From Syntrophaceae bacterium UBA5619 (GTDB lineage Bacteria; Desulfobacterota; Syntrophia; Syntrophales; UBA5619), in assembly GCA_002424545.1 (NCBI GenBank), contig DIKL01000070.1, forward strand, positions 1 through 33,671: DNA of 33,671 bases. The letters are read 5' to 3'. Shown piece after piece: positions 16,486 to 24,365 of the stretch; position 1 is the first letter of the stretch; each line of letters begins with the position of its first letter. The notes beneath the pieces are model-generated. The model did no database searches, was not told the origin of the DNA, and saw only the letters and a list, made by a program, of their open reading frames with translations. The position numbers were made by a program, and so were the translations under genes.

Positions 16486-17601
16486 ATGAAGAAAGCAGTC
16501 GGATTTTTGGTTATCGCAGCATTTTTGGTTGTGTTCGGTCTGGCGGACCTGTCGTCGGCGGCGCTGGCGCCTTCAGGACCGATCAAGTGGAAGCTCCAGA
16601 GCGCAAACCCCGCCGGGGCACCGCAAATTGAGTTGTTGAACAAATTGGCCTCCAACATCGACAAGATGTCGGCCGGAAGGCTAAAGATTGAGGTCCTCGC
16701 GAGCGGCGCGATCGTGAACCCCTTTGAAATCCTCGATGGCGTCAACAAGGGCATCATCGAGTGCGGCCAGTGGTGGACCCACTATTCAATGGGCAAAAAC
16801 CCCAGCGGCAGTCTCTTCAGCTCCCCGCTCGGCGGCGCCGGCAGCGGTCTGGACCTGATGAACCACCTTTCCTGGTACATGAACGGGGGCGGACGGGAGC
16901 TCTACGTGGAATATTACACGAAGATCCTCAAGGCCGACGTCATGCCCTTCCTGATCGCGCCGGACGGCCCCGAGGCTTTCGGGTGGTCCAAGAAGCAGCC
17001 CAAGACGCTCAATGATTACCTGAAAATGAGGTACCGCATGTCCTCCGGCCTGTCGTCGGATGTTTTGAAGGACATGGGCGGCATCCCGGTGAACGTGGCC
17101 GGCCAGGAGCTCATCCCGGCGTTGGAGAGGGGCGTCATCGACGGCGGCGAGTGGATCAACACGGCCAGCGACCTTAAGATCGGGCTCTACGACGTAGCCA
17201 AATTCTACTCCCTCCAGGGGCTCCACCAGGCCATCGGCATCATGGACATCATGATCAACGGCCAGGCCTGGCGCGCACTCTCCCCGGATCTCCAGGCGAT
17301 CGTCGCAACCGCATGCACGCAGTCGATCCTCGACGGCATGATGTACTTCGTGGAGGAAAACGCCAAAGCCCTCAATATCCTGGTCAAGGAAAAGGGCGTC
17401 AAGGTCTTCGACGCCCCCAAGGGCTACTCGGAGGCCTTCATCAAATCTTCAAAGAAGGTGCTCGCCAAATTCGAGGAGAAGGATCCCTTCTTCAAGAAGG
17501 TGCTCGATTCACAGCGCAGTTATGCCAAGCTGGTGGTCCCCTTCACCAAAGAGACCAACAAGCTGATGCAGTTGATCTCCGGGGCGGCGGAGGTGAAATA
17601 A
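16486..17601 (+). CDS. dctP: TRAP transporter periplasmic substrate-binding protein
   Basis: DctP-family proteins bind organic acids in the periplasm and deliver them to the DctQM membrane pair, driven by a sodium gradient. The 371-residue product starts with a signal peptide (MKKA, hydrophobic stretch, cleavage near SSAALA). The mature part shows WKLQSANPAG, MSAGRLKIEVLASGAI and the family's IPALERGVIDGGEWI segment near 210. Ribosome binding site GAGGAGG lies five to six bases upstream. It heads a rightward operon with DctQ, DctM and an alcohol dehydrogenase, divergent from the citrate-synthase-like operon. The ligand cannot be read from sequence. Placement suggests a phosphonate or a carboxylated relative such as phosphonoacetate, or a sulfonate. 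Confidence 0.88.
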   Translation: MKKAVGFLVIAAFLVVFGLADLSSAALAPSGPIKWKLQSANPAGAPQIELLNKLASNIDKMSAGRLKIEVLASGAIVNPFEILDGVNKGIIECGQWWTHYSMGKNPSGSLFSSPLGGAGSGLDLMNHLSWYMNGGGRELYVEYYTKILKADVMPFLIAPDGPEAFGWSKKQPKTLNDYLKMRYRMSSGLSSDVLKDMGGIPVNVAGQELIPALERGVIDGGEWINTASDLKIGLYDVAKFYSLQGLHQAIGIMDIMINGQAWRALSPDLQAIVATACTQSILDGMMYFVEENAKALNILVKEKGVKVFDAPKGYSEAFIKSSKKVLAKFEEKDPFFKKVLDSQRSYAKLVVPFTKETNKLMQLISGAAEVK

Positions 17602-17766
17602 ACACCATGCAACCTGATGGGCACGTCGGATGACGGCCCTGATGATTACCCATAACTTGTCTTGGCTGGCCGGTCCTCCGGACCTCCGGGGATGGATCGG
17701 CCGGCCGGACAGTTTTAAAGACGGTTGTATCAACCGGAAGTTCGACAAACGGTCCTTTGAAGATCT

Positions 17767-17783
17767 CCGCGGCCGGGCCGCGG
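17767..17783 (+). other. Hairpin in the 261-bp dctP-dctQ gap
   Basis: CCGCGGC and GCCGCGG form a perfect 7-bp stem with a three-base loop. A second small inverted repeat (GGACGG / CCGTCC) lies near 17818-17841. The gap is long for a TRAP operon and holds no credible gene. The hairpins probably lower dctQM relative to dctP or stabilise the dctP message. Confidence 0.4.
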
Positions 17784-17862
17784 ACAATGCGCTCACGGGC
17801 GGATACAACCCCCAAAGGGACGGCTCCGGATGAACCGTCCTGAATAATTGGAGTATCTCAAT

Positions 17863-18402
17863 ATGAACAACATTGATCGGATAACAAAGGTCATCGACAA
17901 GATCAGCGTTTTGTCGGGAAAAGCCATATCCTGGCTGATCATCCCGATGGCGGGCGTGCTGGTCTGGGAGGTGTTCATCCGCTATGCCTACAAGCCCACG
18001 CTCTGGGCGGTGGACATGGCCACCATTTTCTATGGCACCCATTTTTTCATCGCCGGTGCCATGACCCTCTATCTGGGAAAGCACATCCGGACTGATTTCT
18101 TCTATGGGAACTGGTCCATGAAGACGCAATGCTGGGTGGATGTGATTTGCTATCTCTTTCTCTTCCTCCCCGGGATGGTTCTGTTCGTCTGGCTGAGCTG
18201 GGACTTTTTCTCCGAATCCTGGGCGCTGAGGGAAGAACTGATGACGACCTGGAGACCGCCGGCCTACCCGTATAAATTGGTGATCCCCTTGAGCGGCTTC
18301 CTGATTGTTCTTCAGGGGATCTCGGAACTGCTGAAATGCATCCAGACATTAAAGACGGGAGTGGATCACCGTTATAAACCGGAAGCTCGCGAGCTGACCT
18401 GA
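17863..18402 (+). CDS. dctQ: TRAP transporter small permease
   Basis: The 179-residue membrane protein has four predicted transmembrane helices, as in DctQ: about 20-42, 55-72, 90-113 and 141-160. It carries the conserved W-x2-E-V-F-x-R-Y segment (VLVWEVFIRYAYKPTLWAVD) in the first part. A TTG at 17848 is in frame, but ATG at 17863 with GGAG nine bases upstream fits better. It pairs with the large permease that starts 77 bases later. Weak similarity across the family makes context the stronger argument. Confidence 0.87.
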   Translation: MNNIDRITKVIDKISVLSGKAISWLIIPMAGVLVWEVFIRYAYKPTLWAVDMATIFYGTHFFIAGAMTLYLGKHIRTDFFYGNWSMKTQCWVDVICYLFLFLPGMVLFVWLSWDFFSESWALREELMTTWRPPAYPYKLVIPLSGFLIVLQGISELLKCIQTLKTGVDHRYKPEARELT

Positions 18403-18479
18403 TCCGGACATTCCCCTGGAACGGCATGCCTCTTGGATCTTAAGCAATGGAAATGCACGATCTTGTGCGGGAGGAATAA

Positions 18480-19796
18480 ATGACTTTGGAAACGTACGGC
18501 CTGATTCTCCTGGTAGGCCTCTTCTTCTTTATATGCGTGGGGTTCCCCATATCCTTCACGCTGATCACCCTCGGCGCGATCTTCGGTTATATCGGATTGG
18601 GGCCCAAGGTGTTTCACCTGATGACCTTCTCCTTTTTCGGAACCATGATGGACACCGTCCTCGCCGCGGTGGCCCTTTTCACGTTCATGGGCTGCATCCT
18701 GGAGAGCGCCGGACTCATGGAACGGCTGTTCCATGCGGTGCAGCTCATCTCCGGCCGACTCAGGGGCTCCCTCTACCTGGGAACCATCTTCTCGGCGACA
18801 CTGTTCGCCGCGGCCACGGGCATCGTCGGCGCATCGGTCACCATCATCGGTTTGATGGCCGCCCCGGTCATGAAAAAGGCGGGGTACGATCAGGGGCTGT
18901 CCGCCGGAACGATCTGCGCCGGCGGGACGCTGGGAATTCTGATCCCCCCGAGTGTCATGCTCGTGGTCATGGGACCGGTGTTCCAGGTTTCCGTCGCGCG
19001 GCTTTACGCAGCCGCCATCATCCCGGGCATGATGCTCGCCGGATTGTATATTTTTTACACGATGGTACGGGTGATGATCAAACCCGAGCTGGGTCCGCCC
19101 CTCTCCGATGAGGACCTCGATGTTACCAAGAGCTTCATCATCCGTGAATTCTTCGTTGGTCTGGTGCCGCCGGCTGTTCTGATCCTCGTCACCCTGGGCA
19201 CCATTCTCACCGGCTTGGCCACGCCCACGGAAGGGGCGGCCCTCGGCTGCCTGGGCGCGGTGGTGGTCACGGCGGCCAACAAACGCCTCACCTTCAAACT
19301 CATCAAGGAATCGGCCTATCGAACCGCCGAAACCACAAGCATGGTGATGATCCTCCTGGCGGCCTCCACCTTCATGGGGGCGGTCTTCTCCTCCATGGGA
19401 ACGCCCAAATTCATTGCCGATACGTTGCTGTCCTGGAACATGCCGCCCTGGGTCTTTATCGTCGGGATCCTGATCGTCTGCTTCATCCTGGGGTGGCCCC
19501 TGGAATGGGTCCCGATTGTGGTGGTTATTGTCCCGATCTTCCTTCCGGTTCTCAACGGGCTTAAAGTGGATATGATCTGGTTTGCCATCGTTCTGGCCGT
19601 TACTTTGCAGACCTGCTGGCTCTCACCGCCGGTCGCCCTCTCGGCCTACTACCTCAAGGCGATCATGCCGGAATGGGAGCTGAAGGACATCTATCTGGGG
19701 ATGATGCCTTTCATGGCATTGCAGGGATTGGGCGTGTTCTTCATCTACAATTTCCCGCAGATTACCCTGTGGCTGCCCAAGTTTCTATTCGGATAG
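18480..19796 (+). CDS. dctM: TRAP transporter large permease
   Basis: DctM forms the transport channel of the TRAP system in the inner membrane. The 438-residue protein is almost entirely hydrophobic, with about 12 helices. It contains family landmarks such as FTFMGCILE, ATGIVGASVTIIGLMAAPVMKK-like and AGTICAGGTLGILIPPSVM segments, and LTGLATPTEGAALG in the second half. ATG at 18480 has GGGAGGA upstream. It ends 15 bases before the alcohol dehydrogenase ATG, so transporter and enzyme are co-transcribed. Confidence 0.92.
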   Translation: MTLETYGLILLVGLFFFICVGFPISFTLITLGAIFGYIGLGPKVFHLMTFSFFGTMMDTVLAAVALFTFMGCILESAGLMERLFHAVQLISGRLRGSLYLGTIFSATLFAAATGIVGASVTIIGLMAAPVMKKAGYDQGLSAGTICAGGTLGILIPPSVMLVVMGPVFQVSVARLYAAAIIPGMMLAGLYIFYTMVRVMIKPELGPPLSDEDLDVTKSFIIREFFVGLVPPAVLILVTLGTILTGLATPTEGAALGCLGAVVVTAANKRLTFKLIKESAYRTAETTSMVMILLAASTFMGAVFSSMGTPKFIADTLLSWNMPPWVFIVGILIVCFILGWPLEWVPIVVVIVPIFLPVLNGLKVDMIWFAIVLAVTLQTCWLSPPVALSAYYLKAIMPEWELKDIYLGMMPFMALQGLGVFFIYNFPQITLWLPKFLFG

Positions 19797-19811
19797 GATG
19801 GAGGTGTCCAG

Positions 19812-20906
19812 ATGAGCAAGACAGGAAGGGCCGCCGTCATGACGGCGGCCAAAACAGAGCTGGAAATCCGGGAGTATCCTCTCCCGGACGTGGGTTCCGG
19901 CTGCATTCTGGTCCGGATCACCTGCTGTACGATCTGCGGCTCGGACCTCCACACGTGGACGGGCCGCAGAAAATCGCCGCTGCCGATCATTCTGGGTCAT
20001 GAGATCGTCGGCAACATTGTGGAACTCGGATCCGGCGTCACCATGGATTCGGGAAACAATCCCCTGCGGGTGGGTGACCGCATCACCTGGACCATCATGG
20101 ACAACTGCGGGAAATGTTACTACTGCCGCGAAAAGGGGCTGATGATGAAGTGCAGCCACCTGAAGAAGTACGGCCACGATAGTTGCGCCGACTGGCCCCA
20201 TTTCGTGGGGGGATTTGCGGAATACTGCTACATCACCCCGGGAACCTGCGTCATCCGTGTTCCCGCGGAACTGACCGACGAACAGGTCGCCCCGGCGAAC
20301 TGCGCCTTGTCGACGGTGGTGGCCGGCTGGGACGCGATCGAACTCCGGCCCTTCGAAAACGTTCTCATCCAGGGCGCCGGGGCGCTCGGCGTCTACGCGG
20401 CGGCCCTGGCAGCCCACTATGGGTGCCGCCGGATCATCGTGACCGACATCATGGAACACAGGCTCGATTTCGTGAAGAATTTCGGCGCCACCGATACGAT
20501 CAATTCGAAGGAACTCACCGACAACGAAGTGATCGACACGGTCAGGGAGCTGACGGGCGGATTCGGCGTCGATGCCGTCATGGAGTCGGCCGGCTTTCCG
20601 GCCCTCCTGCCGCTGGGCCTCAAGTGTCTGCGTACGGGCGGCCGTTTCGTTGAAATCGGCAATGCCTTCGCCGGCGCCAATTTCAACTGCGACGCTTCGG
20701 ACATCGTCTTCAAATGCCTCACCATCCGGGGCGTCCACAACTACGATACGGTCCATCTGCAGAAGGCGGTCGATTTCCTGCAGCTGACGCGGAACCGTTT
20801 TCCCTTCGACGAAATCGTCGGGGAAAGGGTGTCGCTGGATGATATCAATGCCGGATTGAAGATCGCCGAATCCGGAAGGGCGATTCGCGTGGCTGTAAAA
20901 CCCTGA
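19812..20906 (+). CDS. Zinc-dependent alcohol dehydrogenase, phosphonate-catabolism-associated type
   Basis: This 364-residue medium-chain dehydrogenase has catalytic zinc ligands C42 and H63-E64 (TICGSDLHTW, ILGHEIVG). The structural zinc site C99, C102, C105, C114 follows, then a Rossmann segment (LIQGAGALGVYAAALA) for NAD(P). It resembles a subgroup I recall as alcohol dehydrogenases associated with phosphonate catabolism, which keep the GRRKSPLPIILGHEIVG-like block. Likely reactions are oxidation of hydroxyethylphosphonate to phosphonoacetaldehyde, or the reverse. That would link the TRAP substrate to the same aldehyde pool as PhnW and PbfA. Ribosome binding site GGAGG precedes the ATG, and a strong terminator follows 72 bases after the stop. 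Confidence 0.82.
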   Translation: MSKTGRAAVMTAAKTELEIREYPLPDVGSGCILVRITCCTICGSDLHTWTGRRKSPLPIILGHEIVGNIVELGSGVTMDSGNNPLRVGDRITWTIMDNCGKCYYCREKGLMMKCSHLKKYGHDSCADWPHFVGGFAEYCYITPGTCVIRVPAELTDEQVAPANCALSTVVAGWDAIELRPFENVLIQGAGALGVYAAALAAHYGCRRIIVTDIMEHRLDFVKNFGATDTINSKELTDNEVIDTVRELTGGFGVDAVMESAGFPALLPLGLKCLRTGGRFVEIGNAFAGANFNCDASDIVFKCLTIRGVHNYDTVHLQKAVDFLQLTRNRFPFDEIVGERVSLDDINAGLKIAESGRAIRVAVKP

Positions 20907-20978
20907 CCCCGGGGACAGGCCTTTTCCCACGGCCAGAGATGTTGCGGCCGGTCACCGGTCGACAGATCGTTCCCTCAT

Positions 20979-21021
20979 AAAAAAGCCTCTTTACGCATAA
21001 AAGCGTTCAAGAGGCTTTTTT
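20979..21021. terminator. Bidirectional intrinsic terminator after the TRAP/alcohol dehydrogenase operon
   Basis: AAAAAAGCCTCTT and AAGAGGCTTTTTT form a perfect 13-bp stem around a 17-base loop that itself contains ACGC/GCGT. A- and T-runs flank the GC core. The rest of 20907-21308 shows no gene; its right part holds the LysR promoter. Confidence 0.9.
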
Positions 21022-21130
21022 ATGACCGTCGGTCCAACACGAATCCATCCGGAACAGAAACGGCTGCCGATGCCGGCCACATCACGACCCTCTCCGCGTC
21101 CTGTCATACCCGGTGGTGCATCATATTTGG

Positions 21131-21159
21131 TTGACAATCCACCCCCGTCAAAGTATGAA
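21131..21159 (+). promoter_or_regulatory. Promoter of the LysR-family gene
   Basis: TTGACA (21131-21136), 17 bases, TATGAA (21154-21159) is close to the sigma70 consensus, and gives a leader of about 145 bases before the ATG at 21309. The 33-bp shared motif is not present here. Confidence 0.6.
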
Positions 21160-21308
21160 GGGTTGATTTCTCAGGACAGACCTCCTGAACAGCCGTGCGG
21201 GATTGCCCCCTGAAGTTCCTTCATCTCATTCTAAGATGTTCCCGGGAAGCCAAAGGTCGGACGGATTCAAGAATTTATTTTCATTTAGAATTCTGGAGTA
21301 CAGACCGC

Positions 21309-22181
21309 ATGAATGTGAACCATCTAAAGGCCTTTTTCGAGGTGGCCAAGGCAAAGAGTTTCACGCGTGCCGCGAAACAGTTGAACGTTTCTCAGCCGAC
21401 CCTCAGCATGCAGGTAAAGTTGCTGGAGAAGCGATTCGCCGTCCCGCTGATCAAACGAAACAAGAAAACATTCGAGTTGACCAAAGAGGGGAGCATCGTT
21501 TTCGGTCATGCGGAAAAGATCTTTTTTCTCATCCACGAGCTGAAAAAGGAACTGGAAAATTTCGAAACTTCCAACATGATCATCGGTTCCACGCCGTACA
21601 TCTCTAATCATGTTCTGCCGGATGTTCTGCTCGCCATGCACGAGAAACACAGCGACGTGAAGGTCCAGATCTACACCGGTTTGTCCCAGGAGGGCCTCGA
21701 CAAAGTCGTGGATTACGAATACCACTTGGCCGTCATCGGAAGGTTGCCCTACCCGGACAATATCGTCTTCATCCCCATCCTGAAGTCGAAATTGTGCTTC
21801 ATTTCGAAAGAGGATATGGGCCAGCGGGTCAGCCTTCACCAATTGGCGGACTACCCGATCATTCTGCCCGAAGAGGGATCGGCGACGCGAGATTACATCA
21901 TCCGCCAGTTCGCCGCACGGAATCTGACCATCACCAACAGCATCACCTGCGAAAATCCGCCGGCGATCGGTCACATGGTGCAATTGGGGATGGGCGGGGC
22001 GTTCTTTCACCTGTTCACCATCCAGCGGGATGTCCAGGAGGGGCTGTATCACATGGCCGAAATCGAGGAGGAGCTTTACGTGGATTACGATCTGGTCTTT
22101 TTGAAAGACCGCAGAAGCTCCGACATGGTGCGGATGTTCACATCCACCCTGAAGAAGCTGCAGCGGACCCTTTCGAAATAG
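21309..22181 (+). CDS. LysR-family transcriptional regulator
   Basis: The 290-residue protein begins with a LysR winged helix-turn-helix (residues 1-60; MNVNHLKAFFEVAKAKSFTRAA, then LNVSQPTLSMQVKLLE). A periplasmic-binding-protein-like effector domain follows from about residue 90 (IIGSTPYISNHVLPDVLLAM). The frame is open from 21195, but the conserved LysR start and GGAG upstream place translation at ATG 21309. It has its own promoter. LysR proteins usually activate a neighbouring operon on binding a pathway metabolite. It is the only DNA-binding regulator in the phosphonate island, so it is the best candidate to recognise the 33-bp motif, an inference. Confidence 0.9.
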   Translation: MNVNHLKAFFEVAKAKSFTRAAKQLNVSQPTLSMQVKLLEKRFAVPLIKRNKKTFELTKEGSIVFGHAEKIFFLIHELKKELENFETSNMIIGSTPYISNHVLPDVLLAMHEKHSDVKVQIYTGLSQEGLDKVVDYEYHLAVIGRLPYPDNIVFIPILKSKLCFISKEDMGQRVSLHQLADYPIILPEEGSATRDYIIRQFAARNLTITNSITCENPPAIGHMVQLGMGGAFFHLFTIQRDVQEGLYHMAEIEEELYVDYDLVFLKDRRSSDMVRMFTSTLKKLQRTLSK

Positions 22182-22240
22182 CGATTCTCCCGGCCACAAG
22201 GCAGGGCTTCCCGGTTGTGCTCCTAGCCAAAATCACGCTC

Positions 22241-23113
22241 CTACCGGCTCAGGCCGATCGCGATCACCCCCAGGCAGATCAGCACGGCGCCCACCAGTTT
22301 CTGCCGCCCATGTTTTTCTCCGAGATAAGCGATGCCGCAATAGGCCGACAGGACGATGCTAACCTCCCGGACCGCCGCCACGTAACTGACCTTGCTGATC
22401 GTCAGGGCGAAGAGGATCATCAGATAAGTAAATCCGCTGAGGAATCCGACGGCCATGATGGAGCCCTTGTGGCGCCGCCATTCCGACATCAGCTCACCCT
22501 TCTCGCGGATCAGCACCCACGGGGTGAGGAGCACCCAGGTGATCAGCATCATGATGTAGATGTAGACAGGCGGGGAGACCTGCCCCACGCCGACCTTGTC
22601 CACCAGGGTATAGGCGGCGATGGCCAGCCCCGTGAAGAAAGCCCATAGGGAAGCTCCACCCTTCAGGGCGGCAAAAGGCTCCCAAAAGGCGGCGCCGGAG
22701 AAGGAGCGCAGATGGATGCAGTGGATGCCGCAGACGATGAAGAATATTCCGATCCCGCCGAGCAGGGCGACCTCTTCCCCCAGGAGGAGCACGGCCAGGA
22801 GCGGGACGAACAGGGGGCCCGATCCCCGGGCCAGCGGATAGACCAGCGAAAGATCGCCACGCTGGTAGGCGGACCCCATGCAGATGAAATAGGCCGCGTG
22901 GATGACGGCGCTGGCGATGATGCAGAACCATCCTTTCAGCGGTATGGAAACATCCGGCAGGAAGTACAGCAGCATGGGAATGAAGATGACGGCGCCCACC
23001 AGTTCGAACCACCAGATGAAGACGATCTTCCGGTCGCTTTTTTTGAGGAGAAAGTTCCAGCCCGCATGCAGAAAGGCGGAGGCGAGGACGATGGCCAAGG
23101 CGATGCCGCTCAA
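22241..23113 (-). CDS. DMT-superfamily (EamA) transporter
   Basis: About 290 residues form ten predicted transmembrane helices arranged as two EamA repeats. The first begins LASAFLHAGWNFLLKK, and the second contains GFLSGFTYLMILFALTISK and ends GAVLICLGVIAIGLSR. The long upstream frame is charged and unlike a transporter; TTG at 23113 with GAGGTG six bases upstream gives a normal N-terminus. It converges on the LysR gene with 60 bases between. EamA proteins export metabolites or amino-acid-like compounds. Export of a phosphonate intermediate is possible but unsupported. Confidence 0.8.
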   Translation of the reverse strand: MSGIALAIVLASAFLHAGWNFLLKKSDRKIVFIWWFELVGAVIFIPMLLYFLPDVSIPLKGWFCIIASAVIHAAYFICMGSAYQRGDLSLVYPLARGSGPLFVPLLAVLLLGEEVALLGGIGIFFIVCGIHCIHLRSFSGAAFWEPFAALKGGASLWAFFTGLAIAAYTLVDKVGVGQVSPPVYIYIMMLITWVLLTPWVLIREKGELMSEWRRHKGSIMAVGFLSGFTYLMILFALTISKVSYVAAVREVSIVLSAYCGIAYLGEKHGRQKLVGAVLICLGVIAIGLSR

Positions 23114-23201
23114 TTCAACACCTCGAACTCCCCGTTCCCAGGACAAATTCCGATCCCTTCGGGCTTCCGGACCAAGCCCCCTCTCCCGGTTCCATGGTCC
23201 G

Positions 23202-23639
23202 TCACAGGATCTCCTCCAGGATCTCCGCGGCATCGCGGACAAAGCGGGGGCAGCGCTCAGTGAAGAGCCCCCTGCTTCTGGCCGTTTCCATTCCCTCCGC
23301 CGTGGACAGATCGCAGCCAAGGAGTTCCCGGCAGATCAGGGAACCGTTGCGCGACCGAAAGCGGCCGGTGAAATCGCGGACAAGGGCATAATTTTTCTCC
23401 TTCGTCTCCTTGTCCTTCGCTTCCGTACGGCCGTGTTTCAAACCGATCACGATCAGCGCGCCCGTCACGGCCCCGCAGACCTCCCCGAGGCCTCCCATCC
23501 CTGCTCCCAGCGAAGAGGCAACCCGCAACGCCGTCTCCCTTTCGAGACCGAACTCCCCGCTCCAAGTGGAAAGAACGGCCTGCGAACAATTGAACCCCTC
23601 CCGGAAACAGGCCAATGCCGCATCGACCTTCTCGCTCAT
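23202..23639 (-). CDS. C_GCAxxG_C_C family (redox-type cysteine) protein
   Basis: The 145-residue product carries the family's cysteine pattern: FNCSQAVL near residue 18, LGAGMGGLGEVCGAVTGA near 43-60, then later cysteines in SLICRELLGCDLS and ERCPRFV. The family is frequent in anaerobes and is thought to bind a metal or take part in redox chemistry, but its function is not settled. ATG at 23639 has a G-rich ribosome binding site (GGAAGGGGG). It lies between the SMR exporter and the DMT transporter on the same strand, spaced so that one transcript is possible. Confidence 0.8.
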   Translation of the reverse strand: MSEKVDAALACFREGFNCSQAVLSTWSGEFGLERETALRVASSLGAGMGGLGEVCGAVTGALIVIGLKHGRTEAKDKETKEKNYALVRDFTGRFRSRNGSLICRELLGCDLSTAEGMETARSRGLFTERCPRFVRDAAEILEEIL

Positions 23640-23745
23640 GATACCCCCCCCTTCCGTCCGTTCTCCGGCATGAACACGCAACGCAACGAACATTCCGAAT
23701 CTTCCGGATACCCCACCGCAGGATCGCCGGTCTTTCATGGATCCA

Positions 23746-24063
23746 TCAAGAAACCGTCAGGCGCAGACCGGCAATCCCCGCAACGATGAGCAGGATGCTC
23801 GCGATCCGCATCGGGGCATGCGACTCCCCGAAGAGGAACATCCCCAAGACCGCCGCCCCCACGGCTCCGATGCCGGTCCAGACCGCATAGGCGGTTCCCA
23901 GGGGGAGCGTTTTGAGGGCCAGCGAGAGGAAATAGAGGCTCAGCGCCATCGCCACCACGGTGATTCCGGAGGGCAAGAGCCGGGAGAATCCCTCGGCCTG
24001 TTTCAGGGCAACGGCCCAGACCGTTTCGAAAACACCCGCAACCGCCAGATAAACCCACGACAT
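23746..24063 (-). CDS. SMR-family exporter, SugE/Gdx type
   Basis: This 105-residue protein has the four helices of small multidrug resistance transporters and the conserved membrane glutamate at residue 13 ([10 protein letters not shown]). The segment [19 protein letters not shown] and the pairing W-A-V-A-L-K with GFSRL-like residues place it in the SugE/Gdx branch, whose characterised members export guanidinium. It works as a dual-topology homodimer. GAGG precedes the ATG, but CCTC just upstream can pair with it. The short leader contains a complete terminator hairpin, so expression is probably attenuated. Confidence 0.88.
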   Translation of the reverse strand: MSWVYLAVAGVFETVWAVALKQAEGFSRLLPSGITVVAMALSLYFLSLALKTLPLGTAYAVWTGIGAVGAAVLGMFLFGESHAPMRIASILLIVAGIAGLRLTVS

Positions 24064-24099
24064 CTCTCAACCTCATGGAGGCGGGGAAATTCCCCAAAC

Positions 24100-24140
24100 A
24101 AAAAATCCCCCTTTGCCGTCACCCAAGCCAGGCAAAGGGG
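24100..24140 (-). terminator. Terminator hairpin in the SMR gene leader (candidate attenuator)
   Basis: On the minus strand CCCCTTTGCC and GGCAAAGGGG form a perfect 10-bp stem with a 13-base loop, followed by GATTTTTTG. It lies about 10 bases after the predicted transcript start and 36 before the SMR ATG, so it must be read through for expression. A second small hairpin (GGGGA/TCCCC, 24083-24095) lies next to the ribosome binding site. I could not match known guanidine riboswitch motifs with confidence. Confidence 0.7.
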
Positions 24141-24156
24141 CCCTTTTTTCGCGGCG

Positions 24157-24185
24157 AATATAGTACGATCGGGATGCTTCGTCAA
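24157..24185 (-). promoter_or_regulatory. Promoter of the SMR exporter gene
   Basis: Read leftward, TTGACG (24180-24185), 17 bases, TATATT (24157-24162) is near the sigma70 consensus and would start transcription near 24150, just before the terminator hairpin. Confidence 0.65.
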
Positions 24186-24265
24186 ATGTAAATCCGCACC
24201 CGTCCCGGCGTCCCGGGAACGCCGCGGATGAAATCCGCGGGCCCTGTCGGAACCGGATCGCTCAT

Positions 24266-24294
24266 TTGACATTTGCCCGGCCATCCATTATAGA
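24266..24294 (+). promoter_or_regulatory. Promoter of the polyprenyl diphosphate synthase gene
   Basis: TTGACA (24266-24271), exactly 17 bases, TATAGA (24289-24294) is a near-consensus sigma70 promoter. The in-frame ATG at 24294 lies within the -10, which rules it out as the start. Between the two divergent promoters lies an 8-bp hairpin (CCGCGGAT / ATCCGCGG, near 24222-24240). Confidence 0.75.
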
Positions 24295-24365
24295 TGCATG
24301 CGTGGGAAGCACCGGACCGACATGATTTTTTCCACGGACCCGGCTTTCTGGAAACGGGGGGCGCC

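Noticed and set aside
17602..17862. Missing gene in the dctP-dctQ gap
   Set aside because: The frames there are short, lack ribosome binding sites and end randomly; only hairpins are supported.
21022..21213. 63-codon frame before the LysR gene
   Set aside because: Starts within the terminator and overlaps the LysR promoter; Pro/Arg-rich with no ribosome binding site.
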